The position numbers were made by a program, and so were the translations under genes. The notes beneath the pieces are model-generated. The model was not told where the DNA came from. It did no database searches and saw only the letters and a program-made list of their open reading frames with translations. Of a stretch of 37,168 bases of DNA, positions 7,470 through 15,175 are shown piece by piece. This DNA is from Variovorax sp. CAN15 (GTDB taxonomy: Bacteria; Pseudomonadota; Gammaproteobacteria; Burkholderiales; Burkholderiaceae_C), in NCBI RefSeq assembly GCF_030462475.1, contig NZ_JASMRZ010000033.1, positions 1 to 37,168 on the forward strand, written 5' to 3'. Numbering within the stretch: position 1 is the stretch's first letter; the number at the start of each line of letters is the position of its first letter.

Positions 7470-10079
7470 ATGCGCGCATTGCTCGGCACCTTCTCATGGC
7501 AGGAACTCCGCCACCATCCCTGGCGCAACGCGGCCGCGGTGCTGGCCGTGATGCTCGGCGTTGCGCTGGCCTTCTCGGTACAGCTGATCAACGCCTCGGC
7601 GCTCGACGAGTTCTCGAGCGCGGTCCGCTCGGTCAACGGCGAGCCCGACCTCGAAGTGCGCGCCGTGCAGGGCGGCTTCGACGAGACCGTGTTCGCGCGG
7701 CTCGCGCGACATCCGCGGGTGGCACTGGCGAGCCCGGTGGTCGAGGTCCAAGGCCTCGCATTGGCCGGCGAGCAGCAGGTGCCGATGCGCGTGATCGGCA
7801 TCGACGCGCTGGCGCTGCCGACCATCGCGCCCGCGCTGATGCCGCAACCCGCGGCGGGCGCCGACCGCTTCGCGCTCTTTGCGCCGGGCCAGGTGTTCCT
7901 CAACCTCGCGGCGCGCGATGCGCTGGGGCTGCCCGCGCAGGCACCCGGCGAAGGCAAGGCCGAGACGGTGCGGCTGCGCGGCGGCGACGCCTGGCACAGC
8001 CTCGCGGTGGCTGGCCACGTGGCCGCCGGCGGCAAGGCGCTCGCGGTGATGGACATCGCGGCGGCGCAGGAACTCTTCGGCCGCATCGGCCAACTGAGCC
8101 GCATCGATCTGAGGCTGGCGCCAGGCACCGACCGGGCGGCCTTCATCGCATCGCTGCAGAAGTCGCCCGACTGGCCCTCGGGCGTGCAGTTCGCCGAGCC
8201 CGGCGACGCGGCGCAGCGCGTGAGCAACCTGTCGCGCGCCTACCGCGTGAACCTGACGGTGCTGGCGCTGGTGGCGCTGTTCACGGGGGCCTTCCTGGTG
8301 TTCTCGGTGCTGGCGCTCAGCGTGGCCAAACGCGCACAGCAGTTCGCGCTGCTCGGCGTGCTCGGCCTCACGCCGCGCGAACGGCTGCAGCTGGTGCTGG
8401 CCGAGTCGCTGGTACTGGGCCTGATCGGAAGCGTGGCCGGCCTCGCGCTGGGCACGGCGCTGGCGGCGTTCGCGCTGCGCGTGCTGGGTGGTGACCTGGG
8501 TGGCGGGTACTTCGAGGGCGTGGCGCCCACGCTGCACTGGAGCGCAAGCGCTGCCCTGCTCTACGGCGGGCTCGGCGTGCTGGCCGCGCTGGTCGGCGGC
8601 TGGTGGCCCGCGCGCGCGGCGCAATCGCTGCCCGAGGCGCAGACGCTCAAGGGCCTGGGCGCGGCGCCCACGCAGGGCAACAGCCACTGGCTAGCGCTCG
8701 GCCTTGTCGCGCTGGGCGCGGTGCTGTCCAACCTGCCGGCCATCGGCGGCATTCCGGTGGCGGCGTATCTCTCGGTGGCCTGCCTGCTGGTGGGCGGCAT
8801 CACCGCCCTGCCCTGGCTGATCGCGCTGCTGTACGACCGCGTGGCGCCGCTCTTCTCGCGGCGCGTGCTGCCGATGCTGGCGGTGGAGCGCGCCCGACGC
8901 ATGCGCGGCACGGCGGCGGTGGCGGTCAGCGGCGTGGTCGCGAGCCTGAGCCTTGCGGTCGCGCTCACGGTAATGGTCGCGAGCTTCCGCGACTCGGTCA
9001 CGCACTGGCTGGACGTGGTGCTGCCGGCCGACCTGTACGTGCGAGCCACTTCGGGCGGACGCGGGGGCAACAGCGGCGGCGGCAGCAGCACCGACACCGC
9101 CACCTTCGCGCCGGCCTTCGTGCAGTCGCTGGCGCAGCTGCCCGGTGTGGCGCGCACCGGCACGCTGCGCACGCAGCCGCTGCAGCTCGATGCAGCGCGG
9201 CCGGCGGTGACGCTGATCGCGCGCAGCCTCGAAGGCGGGGCCGCGCAATCACTGCCGCTGGTGGGGAGCGCGCTGCCGGTGCCCGCAGGGCAGGTCGGCA
9301 TCTACGTGAGCGAGCCGATGGTGGAGCTCTACGGCGCGAAGCCGGGCACGGTGTTCGCGCCGCTGTCGGCTGCCATGGGCAAGGCCCAGGCCTCGTTCTT
9401 CGTGGCGGGCGTGTGGCGCGACTACGCGCGGCAGTTCGGCGCCATCGCCATGGACGCGCGCGACTTCGAGCGCATCACCGGCGAGCGCAACGTGAGCGAC
9501 GTGGCGCTGTGGCTCGCGCCCGGCGCGTCGGAAAGCGCGGTGCAGGCGGCGGTGCGCGAACTGGCCGCGCGCCAGGCCGGCCAGCGTGGCCAGGGCGATT
9601 CGTACGCCGGCTCCGTCGAGATAGCCTCGGTGGGGCAGATCCGCGCGACCTCGCTGCGCATCTTCGACCGCAGCTTCGCCGTCACCTACTGGCTGCAGGC
9701 CGTGGCCATCGCCATCGGCCTCTTCGGCATCGCCGCCAGCTTCAGCGCGCAGGTGCTGGCGCGGCGCAAGGAATTCGGCTTGCTCGCGCACCTGGGCTTC
9801 ACGCGCCGGCAGGTGCTCGCGGTGGTAGCCGGCGAAGGCGCGGCGTGGACGGCCATCGGCGCCGTCGCCGGGCTGGGCCTGGGGCTGGCCGTGTCGGTGG
9901 TGCTCGTGAAGGTGGTGAACCCGCAGAGCTTCCACTGGAGCATGGACCTGCTGGTGCCATGGGAGCGGCTGCTGGCGCTGTGCGCTGCGGTGGTCGCCGC
10001 CGGCACCATCACGGCCTGGATGGCGGGCCGCGCCGCCGCCGGCAAGGACGTGGTGCTGGCGGTGAAGGAAGACTGGTAG
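7470..10079 (+). CDS. FtsX/MacB-like ABC transporter permease, fused two-module type
   Basis: An 869-residue inner-membrane permease with two FtsX-like modules. TM1 is near residue 25 (AAAVLAVMLGVALAFSV) and is followed by a periplasmic MacB-PCD-like domain; three TM helices come at about 265-370. A middle TM block follows, then a second periplasmic domain with a Gly/Ser-rich insert at DNA 9054-9098, and three final TM helices at about 745-865. These permeases work with a separate ATPase of the LolD/YbbA type and often export or extract lipidic or envelope molecules. No ATPase gene lies next to it: the upstream neighbour is the divergent hydrolase. The AttH/CrtC-like gene starts 52 bases downstream and is probably co-transcribed. 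ATG 7470 places TM1 at the expected distance. Confidence 0.88.
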   Translation: MRALLGTFSWQELRHHPWRNAAAVLAVMLGVALAFSVQLINASALDEFSSAVRSVNGEPDLEVRAVQGGFDETVFARLARHPRVALASPVVEVQGLALAGEQQVPMRVIGIDALALPTIAPALMPQPAAGADRFALFAPGQVFLNLAARDALGLPAQAPGEGKAETVRLRGGDAWHSLAVAGHVAAGGKALAVMDIAAAQELFGRIGQLSRIDLRLAPGTDRAAFIASLQKSPDWPSGVQFAEPGDAAQRVSNLSRAYRVNLTVLALVALFTGAFLVFSVLALSVAKRAQQFALLGVLGLTPRERLQLVLAESLVLGLIGSVAGLALGTALAAFALRVLGGDLGGGYFEGVAPTLHWSASAALLYGGLGVLAALVGGWWPARAAQSLPEAQTLKGLGAAPTQGNSHWLALGLVALGAVLSNLPAIGGIPVAAYLSVACLLVGGITALPWLIALLYDRVAPLFSRRVLPMLAVERARRMRGTAAVAVSGVVASLSLAVALTVMVASFRDSVTHWLDVVLPADLYVRATSGGRGGNSGGGSSTDTATFAPAFVQSLAQLPGVARTGTLRTQPLQLDAARPAVTLIARSLEGGAAQSLPLVGSALPVPAGQVGIYVSEPMVELYGAKPGTVFAPLSAAMGKAQASFFVAGVWRDYARQFGAIAMDARDFERITGERNVSDVALWLAPGASESAVQAAVRELAARQAGQRGQGDSYAGSVEIASVGQIRATSLRIFDRSFAVTYWLQAVAIAIGLFGIAASFSAQVLARRKEFGLLAHLGFTRRQVLAVVAGEGAAWTAIGAVAGLGLGLAVSVVLVKVVNPQSFHWSMDLLVPWERLLALCAAVVAAGTITAWMAGRAAAGKDVVLAVKEDW

Positions 10080-10131
10080 GCCCACGCCTGCCCCCACGCT
10101 CCGCAAGGCTCGATTCGTAGACTGGCACACC

Positions 10132-11208
10132 ATGCAGCAAGCACCCTCCTCCTTCTCCCTTTCGCGCCGGAACCTGCTGCTTGCCGCGCTCGCATCGGGG
10201 CCCTTGGCCGCATGGGCACTGCCCGAACGCCGCCTCGAGTTCCCGCGCGACTTCGGCAGCCATCCCGACCTCCGTACCGAGTGGTGGTACATCACCGGCC
10301 ACGCGAAGACATCCACCGGGCGCGAGTTCGGCTTCCAGGTCACCTTCTTCCGCTCGCGGGTGGACGCCGCGATGGGCATGCGCTCGGCCTTCGCGGCGAA
10401 GCACCTGGTGTTCGCGCACGCGGCCGTCACCGATCTCGAAGGCCGCGTGCTGCTGCACGACCAGCGCATCGCGCGCGCGGGCTTCGGCGTGGCCGAGGCC
10501 TCGGCGAATGACACCGACGTGCGCATCCGCGACTGGGCGCTGGCCCGGGAGAACGGCATCTATGTGGCGCGCATTCCGGCGGGAGAATTCACGCTCGACC
10601 TGCGCTTCACGCCCACGCAGCCTGTGCTGCTGCAAGGCAAGGCAGGGCTCTCGCGCAAAGGGCCCGAGGAGTCGCAGGCGAGCTATTACTACAGCGAGCC
10701 GCAGCTCAAGGCACAGGGCAAGCTCACGCTGAAGAACCAGGCCTTCGACATCGCGGGCACCGCATGGCTGGACCACGAATGGAGCGAGGCGCTTATGCAT
10801 CCCGAGGCCGTGGGCTGGGACTGGATCGGCATGAACCTCGACGACGGCAGCGCCCTCACCGCCTTCCACCTGCGGCGCAGCGACGGCAGCGCGCTGTGGG
10901 CCGGCGGCTCATACCGGCAGCGCGACGGCACTGCCCGCATCTTCAAAAGCGACGAAGTGCGCTTCGAAAGCCTCAAGACCTGGGACAGCCCACGGACGCA
11001 GGCGAAGTACCCGACGCGGTGGCGTGTACAGACGCCCGCCGGCAGCTTCGAGGTGCGCGCCCTGCTCGACGACCAGGAGCTGGACAGCCGCGGCTCGACC
11101 GGCGGCGTGTACTGGGAGGGCGTGAGCGACCTGCTCGATGCGCAGGGGCGGCGATTGGGACGCGGCTACCTCGAGATGACCGGATACGCGGCGCCGTTGA
11201 AGCTGTAA
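10132..11208 (+). CDS. AttH/CrtC-like lipocalin-fold protein (annotated as carotenoid 1,2-hydratase)
   Basis: A 358-residue exported protein of the AttH / carotenoid 1,2-hydratase superfamily, two lipocalin-like barrels in tandem. The N-terminus has SRRNLLLAALASG, a twin-arginine-like signal, so export folded via Tat is likely. Family marks are EWWYITGH near residue 45 and AWLDHEWS near 217, each at the mouth of a barrel. There are no carotenoid genes in the window, and homologues paired with FtsX-type permeases are thought to handle envelope lipids, so hydratase activity is doubtful. It follows the permease by 52 bases on the same strand. No ribosome site stands out upstream of ATG 10132. 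Confidence 0.85.
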   Translation: MQQAPSSFSLSRRNLLLAALASGPLAAWALPERRLEFPRDFGSHPDLRTEWWYITGHAKTSTGREFGFQVTFFRSRVDAAMGMRSAFAAKHLVFAHAAVTDLEGRVLLHDQRIARAGFGVAEASANDTDVRIRDWALARENGIYVARIPAGEFTLDLRFTPTQPVLLQGKAGLSRKGPEESQASYYYSEPQLKAQGKLTLKNQAFDIAGTAWLDHEWSEALMHPEAVGWDWIGMNLDDGSALTAFHLRRSDGSALWAGGSYRQRDGTARIFKSDEVRFESLKTWDSPRTQAKYPTRWRVQTPAGSFEVRALLDDQELDSRGSTGGVYWEGVSDLLDAQGRRLGRGYLEMTGYAAPLKL

Positions 11209-11306
11209 CTGTTGTAGCCACGGACAAAGGACGACAACCGAACGCCTCCTACGCGCGTTGGGAAAATTTCCCATAAATAATCATCCCGATGCAGAGGAAC
11301 CCCACC

Positions 11307-11771
11307 ATGAAAACCCGAATCGCAATGCTGGCCGCGGCCGGCGCGCTCTCCATCCTGGCGAGCCCCCTGGCCGCCAACGCGCAGGTCTCGGTCAACATCA
11401 ACGTGCCCGGCCTGGTGATGACGGCCCCGCCCCCGCCGCGCTACGAACCCCTGCCGCCGCCGCGCGGCGGCTTCGTCTGGGTGCCGGGCCGCTGGGTCTG
11501 GGACGGCCGTGCCTACGGATGGCGCCCGGGTGGCTGGCAACCCGAGCGCGCGGGCTATGTCTATGCCCCGGGCCGGTGGATCGAGGACCGCGGCGGCTGG
11601 CGCTGGACCGAAGGCGACTGGCGCCGCGAGGCCCGCCGTGAAGCGCGCCGCGAACGCGAGTGGGAAGAAGACCGCCGCCATGACCGCTACGAGCGCGATC
11701 ACCGGCACGGCCACGATCGCGACCGCGGCGACTTCTGCCCGCCCGGCCAGGCGAAGAAGGGCAATTGCTGA
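11307..11771 (+). CDS. Small exported protein with WxxGxW repeats and charged tail
   Basis: A 154-residue secreted protein. A signal peptide ends near residue 26 (ASPLAANAQ). After a Pro-rich linker (PPPPRYEPLPPP) come tandem aromatic repeats of the YXWXGXW kind (VWVPGRWVWDGRAYGW, YVYAPGRWIEDRGGWRW) at about 52-100. A very basic/acidic His-Arg-Asp tail follows, ending in two Cys (DFCPPGQAKKGNC). Such proteins are periplasmic or outer-membrane associated with unknown function. ATG 11307 is preferred over ATG 11289 because GAGGAAC sits 8 bases before it and it gives a clean signal peptide. It is a single gene closed by a strong terminator at 11802-11826. Confidence 0.8.
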   Translation: MKTRIAMLAAAGALSILASPLAANAQVSVNINVPGLVMTAPPPPRYEPLPPPRGGFVWVPGRWVWDGRAYGWRPGGWQPERAGYVYAPGRWIEDRGGWRWTEGDWRREARREARREREWEEDRRHDRYERDHRHGHDRDRGDFCPPGQAKKGNC

Positions 11772-11801
11772 GGCGCTGAATTACGGCGCCGCAAGCAGGA
11801 A

Positions 11802-11826
11802 GGGAGCCGAAGAGGCTCCCTTTTTC
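11802..11826 (+). terminator. Rho-independent terminator after the WxxGxW gene
   Basis: GGGAGCC at 11802-11808 pairs with GGCTCCC at 11814-11820 around a five-base loop, followed by TTTTTC. It separates this rightward gene from the converging liv operon and may also act weakly on the other strand. Confidence 0.85.
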
Positions 11827-11843
11827 ATTTGTCCGCGCCTGTG

Positions 11844-12830
11844 CTACTTCGCCCGTCGCCGGTCGATGAACGCGATGATCTCGCCCATGATCCCCTTGCG
11901 GAACGCCAGCACGCAGATCACGAAGATGAGGCCCGTGACCATGGTCACCGATTCACCCAGCGTGTTGAACCAGTCGACGGTGGTGATGCGCGCGAGGAAG
12001 TTGCCGAGTTCGCCGATCTTGTTCTCCAGCAGCACCACCACGGCCGAGCCCACCAGCGGGCCCGAGATCGTGCCAAGGCCGCCCACCAGCGTCATCAGGA
12101 TGACCTGGCCCGAGGCGGTCCAGTGCACGTCCGACAGCGTGGCGAAGCCCAGCACCAGCGTCTTGAGCGAACCGGCCAGGCCCGACAGCGCGGCCGAGAT
12201 CACGAATGCCAGCAGCTTGAAGCGGCTCACGTCGTAGCCCAGCGAGAGCGCGCGCGGCTCGTTCTCCTTGATGCCCTTGAGCACCTGCCCGAAGGGCGAG
12301 TGGATGGTGCGCACGATCAGCAGGAAGGCCGCGACCACGATGACCAGCGCCACGTAGTACATGGTGAGGTCGTTCGACAGGTCGATCACGCCGAAGAGCT
12401 TGCCGCGCGGCACGCCCTGCAGGCCGTCTTCGCCGCCCGTGAACTTGGCCTGCAGCGCGACGAAGAACATCATCTGCGCGAGCGCCAGCGTGATCATCGC
12501 GAAGTAGATGCCCTGCCGACGGATCGCCAGCACGCCGAAGAGCCAGCCGAGGGCAGCGCCGGTGAGCGTGCCCGCGATCAGCCCCAGTTCGGGCGTCAGG
12601 CCCCAGACCTTCATCGCATGGCCCGCAACGTACGCGGAGCCGCCGAGGAACGCCGCGTGTCCGAAAGACAGCAGGCCGGTGAACCCCAGCAGCAGGTTGA
12701 AGGCCGCGGCAAACAGCGCGAAGCACATGAGCTTCATCACGAACACCGGGTAGGCGCCGAAGAACGGTGCCAGCACCAGCGCGAGCAGCAGCAGCGCGTA
12801 GACGACGGTGGATATCTTTTTCATGTTCAT
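11844..12830 (-). CDS. livM: Branched-chain amino-acid type ABC permease LivM
   Basis: A 328-residue inner-membrane permease with about ten hydrophobic helices. The LivM signature region is clear: NLLLGFTGLLSFGHAAFLG at about 45-63 and the cytoplasmic coupling loop SPFGQVLKGIKENEPRALSLGYD at about 178-200, which docks on the ATPases. It pairs with LivH as the membrane channel of an importer for amino acids or similar small acids. It is the last gene of livG-livF-SBP-SBP-livH-livM, 10 bases after livH. Translation can start at either of two ATGs (MNMKK); the second, at 12822-12824, is equally plausible. Confidence 0.95.
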   Translation of the reverse strand: MNMKKISTVVYALLLLALVLAPFFGAYPVFVMKLMCFALFAAAFNLLLGFTGLLSFGHAAFLGGSAYVAGHAMKVWGLTPELGLIAGTLTGAALGWLFGVLAIRRQGIYFAMITLALAQMMFFVALQAKFTGGEDGLQGVPRGKLFGVIDLSNDLTMYYVALVIVVAAFLLIVRTIHSPFGQVLKGIKENEPRALSLGYDVSRFKLLAFVISAALSGLAGSLKTLVLGFATLSDVHWTASGQVILMTLVGGLGTISGPLVGSAVVVLLENKIGELGNFLARITTVDWFNTLGESVTMVTGLIFVICVLAFRKGIMGEIIAFIDRRRAK

Positions 12831-12840
12831 GCCGTCCGCC

Positions 12841-13716
12841 TCATTTCTCTTTGCCGAACAGGCCGGCGGGGCGAATCAACAGCACGATGACCATGATCAC
12901 GAACACAACCGTGGAAGAAGCTTCCGGATAGAAGACCTTGGTGAACCCCTCGATCACGCCGAGGCCCAGGCCGGTGAGGATGGCGCCCATGATCGAGCCC
13001 ATGCCGCCGATCACGACCACGGCGAACACCACGATGATGAGGTTCTGCCCCATCAGCGGCGACACCTGGATGACGGGCGCCGCAAGCACGCCGGCGAAGG
13101 CCGCCAGCCCGGCGCCGAAGGCGTAGGTCAGCGTGATCATCAGCGGCACGTTGACGCCGAAGGCTTCGACCAGGCGCGGGTTCTCGGTGCCGGCGCGCAG
13201 GTAGGCGCCCAGGCGGGTCTTCTCGATCACGTACCAGGTGGCGAAGCACACCACCAGCGACGCCACGACCACCCAGGCGCGGTAGTTGGGCAGCACCATG
13301 AAGCCAAGGTCGGTGGCGCTCGACAGCGCATCGGGCGCGTCGTAGGGCAGGCCCGAGACGCCGTAGATCGAGCGGAACACGCCCTCGATCAGCAGCGTGA
13401 GGCCCAGCGTGAGCAGCAGGCCGTAGAGGTGGTCGAGCTTGTAGATCCAGCGCAGGAGCAGCCGTTCGATGAGCACGCCGAAGATGCCGATGACGACGGG
13501 CGCGCCGATCAGCATCACCCAGTAGTTGATGCCGAAATACTCCATGGCCATCCACGTCAGGACGGCGCCGAGCATGAACAGCGCGCCGTGCGCGAAGTTG
13601 ATGACGTTGAGCAGGCCGAAGATCACCGCCAGCCCGAGGCTCAGGATGGCGTAGAAAGAGCCGTTGACCAGCCCCAGCAGGAGCTGGCTCAACAAGCCGG
13701 GTAGGGAAATGTTCAT
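12841..13716 (-). CDS. livH: Branched-chain amino-acid type ABC permease LivH
   Basis: A 291-residue permease of the LivH family, the second half of the channel. Typical segments are LLLGLVNGSFYAILSLGLAVIFG at the N-terminus, FAHGALFMLGA, and the coupling loop KTRLGAYLRAGTENPRLVEAFGVN at about 155-180. It carries about eight TM helices. Its start codon is 135 bases after the stop of the second binding-protein gene, and most of that gap is a hairpin-rich repeat (13758-13850). It is followed closely by livM. Confidence 0.95.
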   Translation of the reverse strand: MNISLPGLLSQLLLGLVNGSFYAILSLGLAVIFGLLNVINFAHGALFMLGAVLTWMAMEYFGINYWVMLIGAPVVIGIFGVLIERLLLRWIYKLDHLYGLLLTLGLTLLIEGVFRSIYGVSGLPYDAPDALSSATDLGFMVLPNYRAWVVVASLVVCFATWYVIEKTRLGAYLRAGTENPRLVEAFGVNVPLMITLTYAFGAGLAAFAGVLAAPVIQVSPLMGQNLIIVVFAVVVIGGMGSIMGAILTGLGLGVIEGFTKVFYPEASSTVVFVIMVIVLLIRPAGLFGKEK

Positions 13717-13757
13717 AGAAAGTTCAGGACACCACTGGCCGTTTCTTCTTTTTCGCA

Positions 13758-13850
13758 GGGGCCGCCGCGCACGGCCGCCCGAAACGGTCGGCCCGCGCCC
13801 CTTGCAACGAGGGGTTGGCGAAGCGGCACGCAGTGCGCGCAGCCTGGGGG
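13758..13850 (-). repeat. Multi-hairpin intergenic repeat, copy A (after SBP 1)
   Basis: Read on the minus strand, the element begins CCCCCAGGCTGCGCGCACTG one base after the stop of the upstream binding-protein gene. It contains TGCGTGCCGCTTCGCCAACC and several self-complementary stretches, then the GC-rich GGCCGCC tail. It shares its core with copies at 15081-15169 and 33074-33122. It lies inside the liv operon between SBP 1 and livH. Confidence 0.85.
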
Positions 13851-13851
13851 A

Positions 13852-15045
13852 TTACTTCCACAACGCGCACTTGCTTTCTGCCTTCGTGGTGAAGACCTCG
13901 TCGCCCTTGAGCTTCTGGACCACCTTGTAGTAGTCCCACGGCTGCTTCGACTCGGCCGGCGACTTCACCTGCACCAGGTACATGTCGTGCACGAAGCGGC
14001 CGTCGGCACGGATGTTGCCCTTTGCGTAGAAGTCATCGATGGGGGTGGACTTGAGGGTTGCCATCACTTTGTCGGCGTCGACCGTCTTGGCGGCCTGCAC
14101 GGCCTTCAGGTAGGTCATGGTGGCCGAGTAGTCGGCCGCCTGGATGTCGGTTGGCATGCGCTTGGTCTTCTCGAAGAAGCGCTTGCCGAAGGCGCGCGTC
14201 TTGTCGTCGAGGTTCCAGTCCCAGCTGGTGGTCAGCAGCAGGCCTTCGGTGTTCTTCAGGCCCAGGCTGTGCACGTCGGTCACGAACACCAGCAGGCCGA
14301 CCATCTTCATGGTCTTGGTGATGCCGAACTCGCGTGCCGCCTTGATCGCGTTCTGCGTGTCGCCGCCTGCGTTCGCGAGCGCCAGCACCTGCGCCTTGGA
14401 GTTCTGCGCCTGCAGCAGGAACGATGAGAAGTCGGAGGTGTTCAGCGGATGCTTCACGCTGCCCACCACCGTGCCGCCCTTCTCTTTCACGACCTTGGAG
14501 GCATCGGCCTCCAGCGCCTGGCCGAAGGCGTAGTCGGCCGTGAGGAAATACCAGCTCTTGTCGCCGCGCGCAATCACCGCGCTGCCCGTGCCCTTGGCCA
14601 GCGCCACGGTGTCGTAGGCGTAGTGCACGGTGTAGGGGCTGCACTGCTCGTTGGTGAGCGCCGAGCTGCCCGCGCCGTTCACGACGAATACGCGCTTCTT
14701 CTCCTGCGCCACCTTGGCCATGGCCAGGGCGGTGCCCGAGCTGGTGCCGCCGAACAGCATCGTCAGGCCCTGCGTGTCGATCCATTCGCGCGCCTTGGAG
14801 GCGGCGATGTCGGCCTTGTTCTGGTGGTCGGCCTGCAGCAGCTCGATGGGCATGCCGTTGACCTTGCCGCCGAAGTCGTAGATGGCCATCTGGATCGCAA
14901 GCGCGCCGTTCTTGCCCTCCACGTCCGCGTAGAGGCTCGACATGTCGGTGATGAAGCCGATCTTGACCTTGTCCTGGGCCTGTGCGGCGCCTGCGGCGAG
15001 CGCTATGGCAAGGGACAGACTGGAGAGCGCGAACGTCTTTTTCAT
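13852..15045 (-). CDS. Periplasmic substrate-binding protein of the liv operon, copy 1
   Basis: A 397-residue type I periplasmic binding protein of the Leu/Ile/Val family. The signal peptide (MKKTFALSSLSLAIALAAG, cleavage after AQAQ near 24) lacks a lipobox, so the protein should be soluble in the periplasm. The mature start DKVKIGFITDMSSLYAD and the LFGGTSSGTALAMAKVA region are typical. It is roughly three quarters identical by eye to the next gene, including the C-terminal KCALWK. The start with AGGAG ten bases upstream (MKKTF, 15043-15045) is chosen over a longer frame. Ligand is unknown; this sub-family is not limited to leucine-type amino acids. It sits fourth in the operon, 130 bases after copy 2. 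Confidence 0.93.
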   Translation of the reverse strand: MKKTFALSSLSLAIALAAGAAQAQDKVKIGFITDMSSLYADVEGKNGALAIQMAIYDFGGKVNGMPIELLQADHQNKADIAASKAREWIDTQGLTMLFGGTSSGTALAMAKVAQEKKRVFVVNGAGSSALTNEQCSPYTVHYAYDTVALAKGTGSAVIARGDKSWYFLTADYAFGQALEADASKVVKEKGGTVVGSVKHPLNTSDFSSFLLQAQNSKAQVLALANAGGDTQNAIKAAREFGITKTMKMVGLLVFVTDVHSLGLKNTEGLLLTTSWDWNLDDKTRAFGKRFFEKTKRMPTDIQAADYSATMTYLKAVQAAKTVDADKVMATLKSTPIDDFYAKGNIRADGRFVHDMYLVQVKSPAESKQPWDYYKVVQKLKGDEVFTTKAESKCALWK

Positions 15046-15080
15046 GGTCAAAAACTCCTGATAGGCGAACAGAAAGTCGT

Positions 15081-15169
15081 GGGGGCCGCCGCGCACGGCC
15101 GCCCGAAGCGGCCGGCCCGCCCCCGGAAGGGGGATGGCGAAGCGACACGAAGTGCGCGCAGCCTGGGGG
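15081..15169 (-). repeat. Multi-hairpin intergenic repeat, copy B (after SBP 2)
   Basis: On the minus strand the core CCCCCAGGCTGCGCGCACTT starts six bases after the stop of SBP 2. It continues CGTGTCGCTTCGCCATCCCC and a CCCCC-TTCC-GGGGG hairpin, then the same GGCCGGCCGCTTCGGGCGGC tail as copy A. It fills most of the gap between the two binding-protein genes. Confidence 0.85.
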
Positions 15170-15175
15170 CGAGCA

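Noticed and set aside
7385..8227. N-terminal extension of the beta-lactamase-like frame
   Set aside because: It lies antisense to the permease gene, lacks family similarity, and the internal ATG at 7382-7384 starts a clean signal peptide.
10081..10131. Short CCCCCACGCTCCGCAAGG stretch between the permease and AttH-like genes, resembling a scrap of Comamonadaceae intergenic repeat
   Set aside because: Too short and without partner copies in this window to call a repeat.
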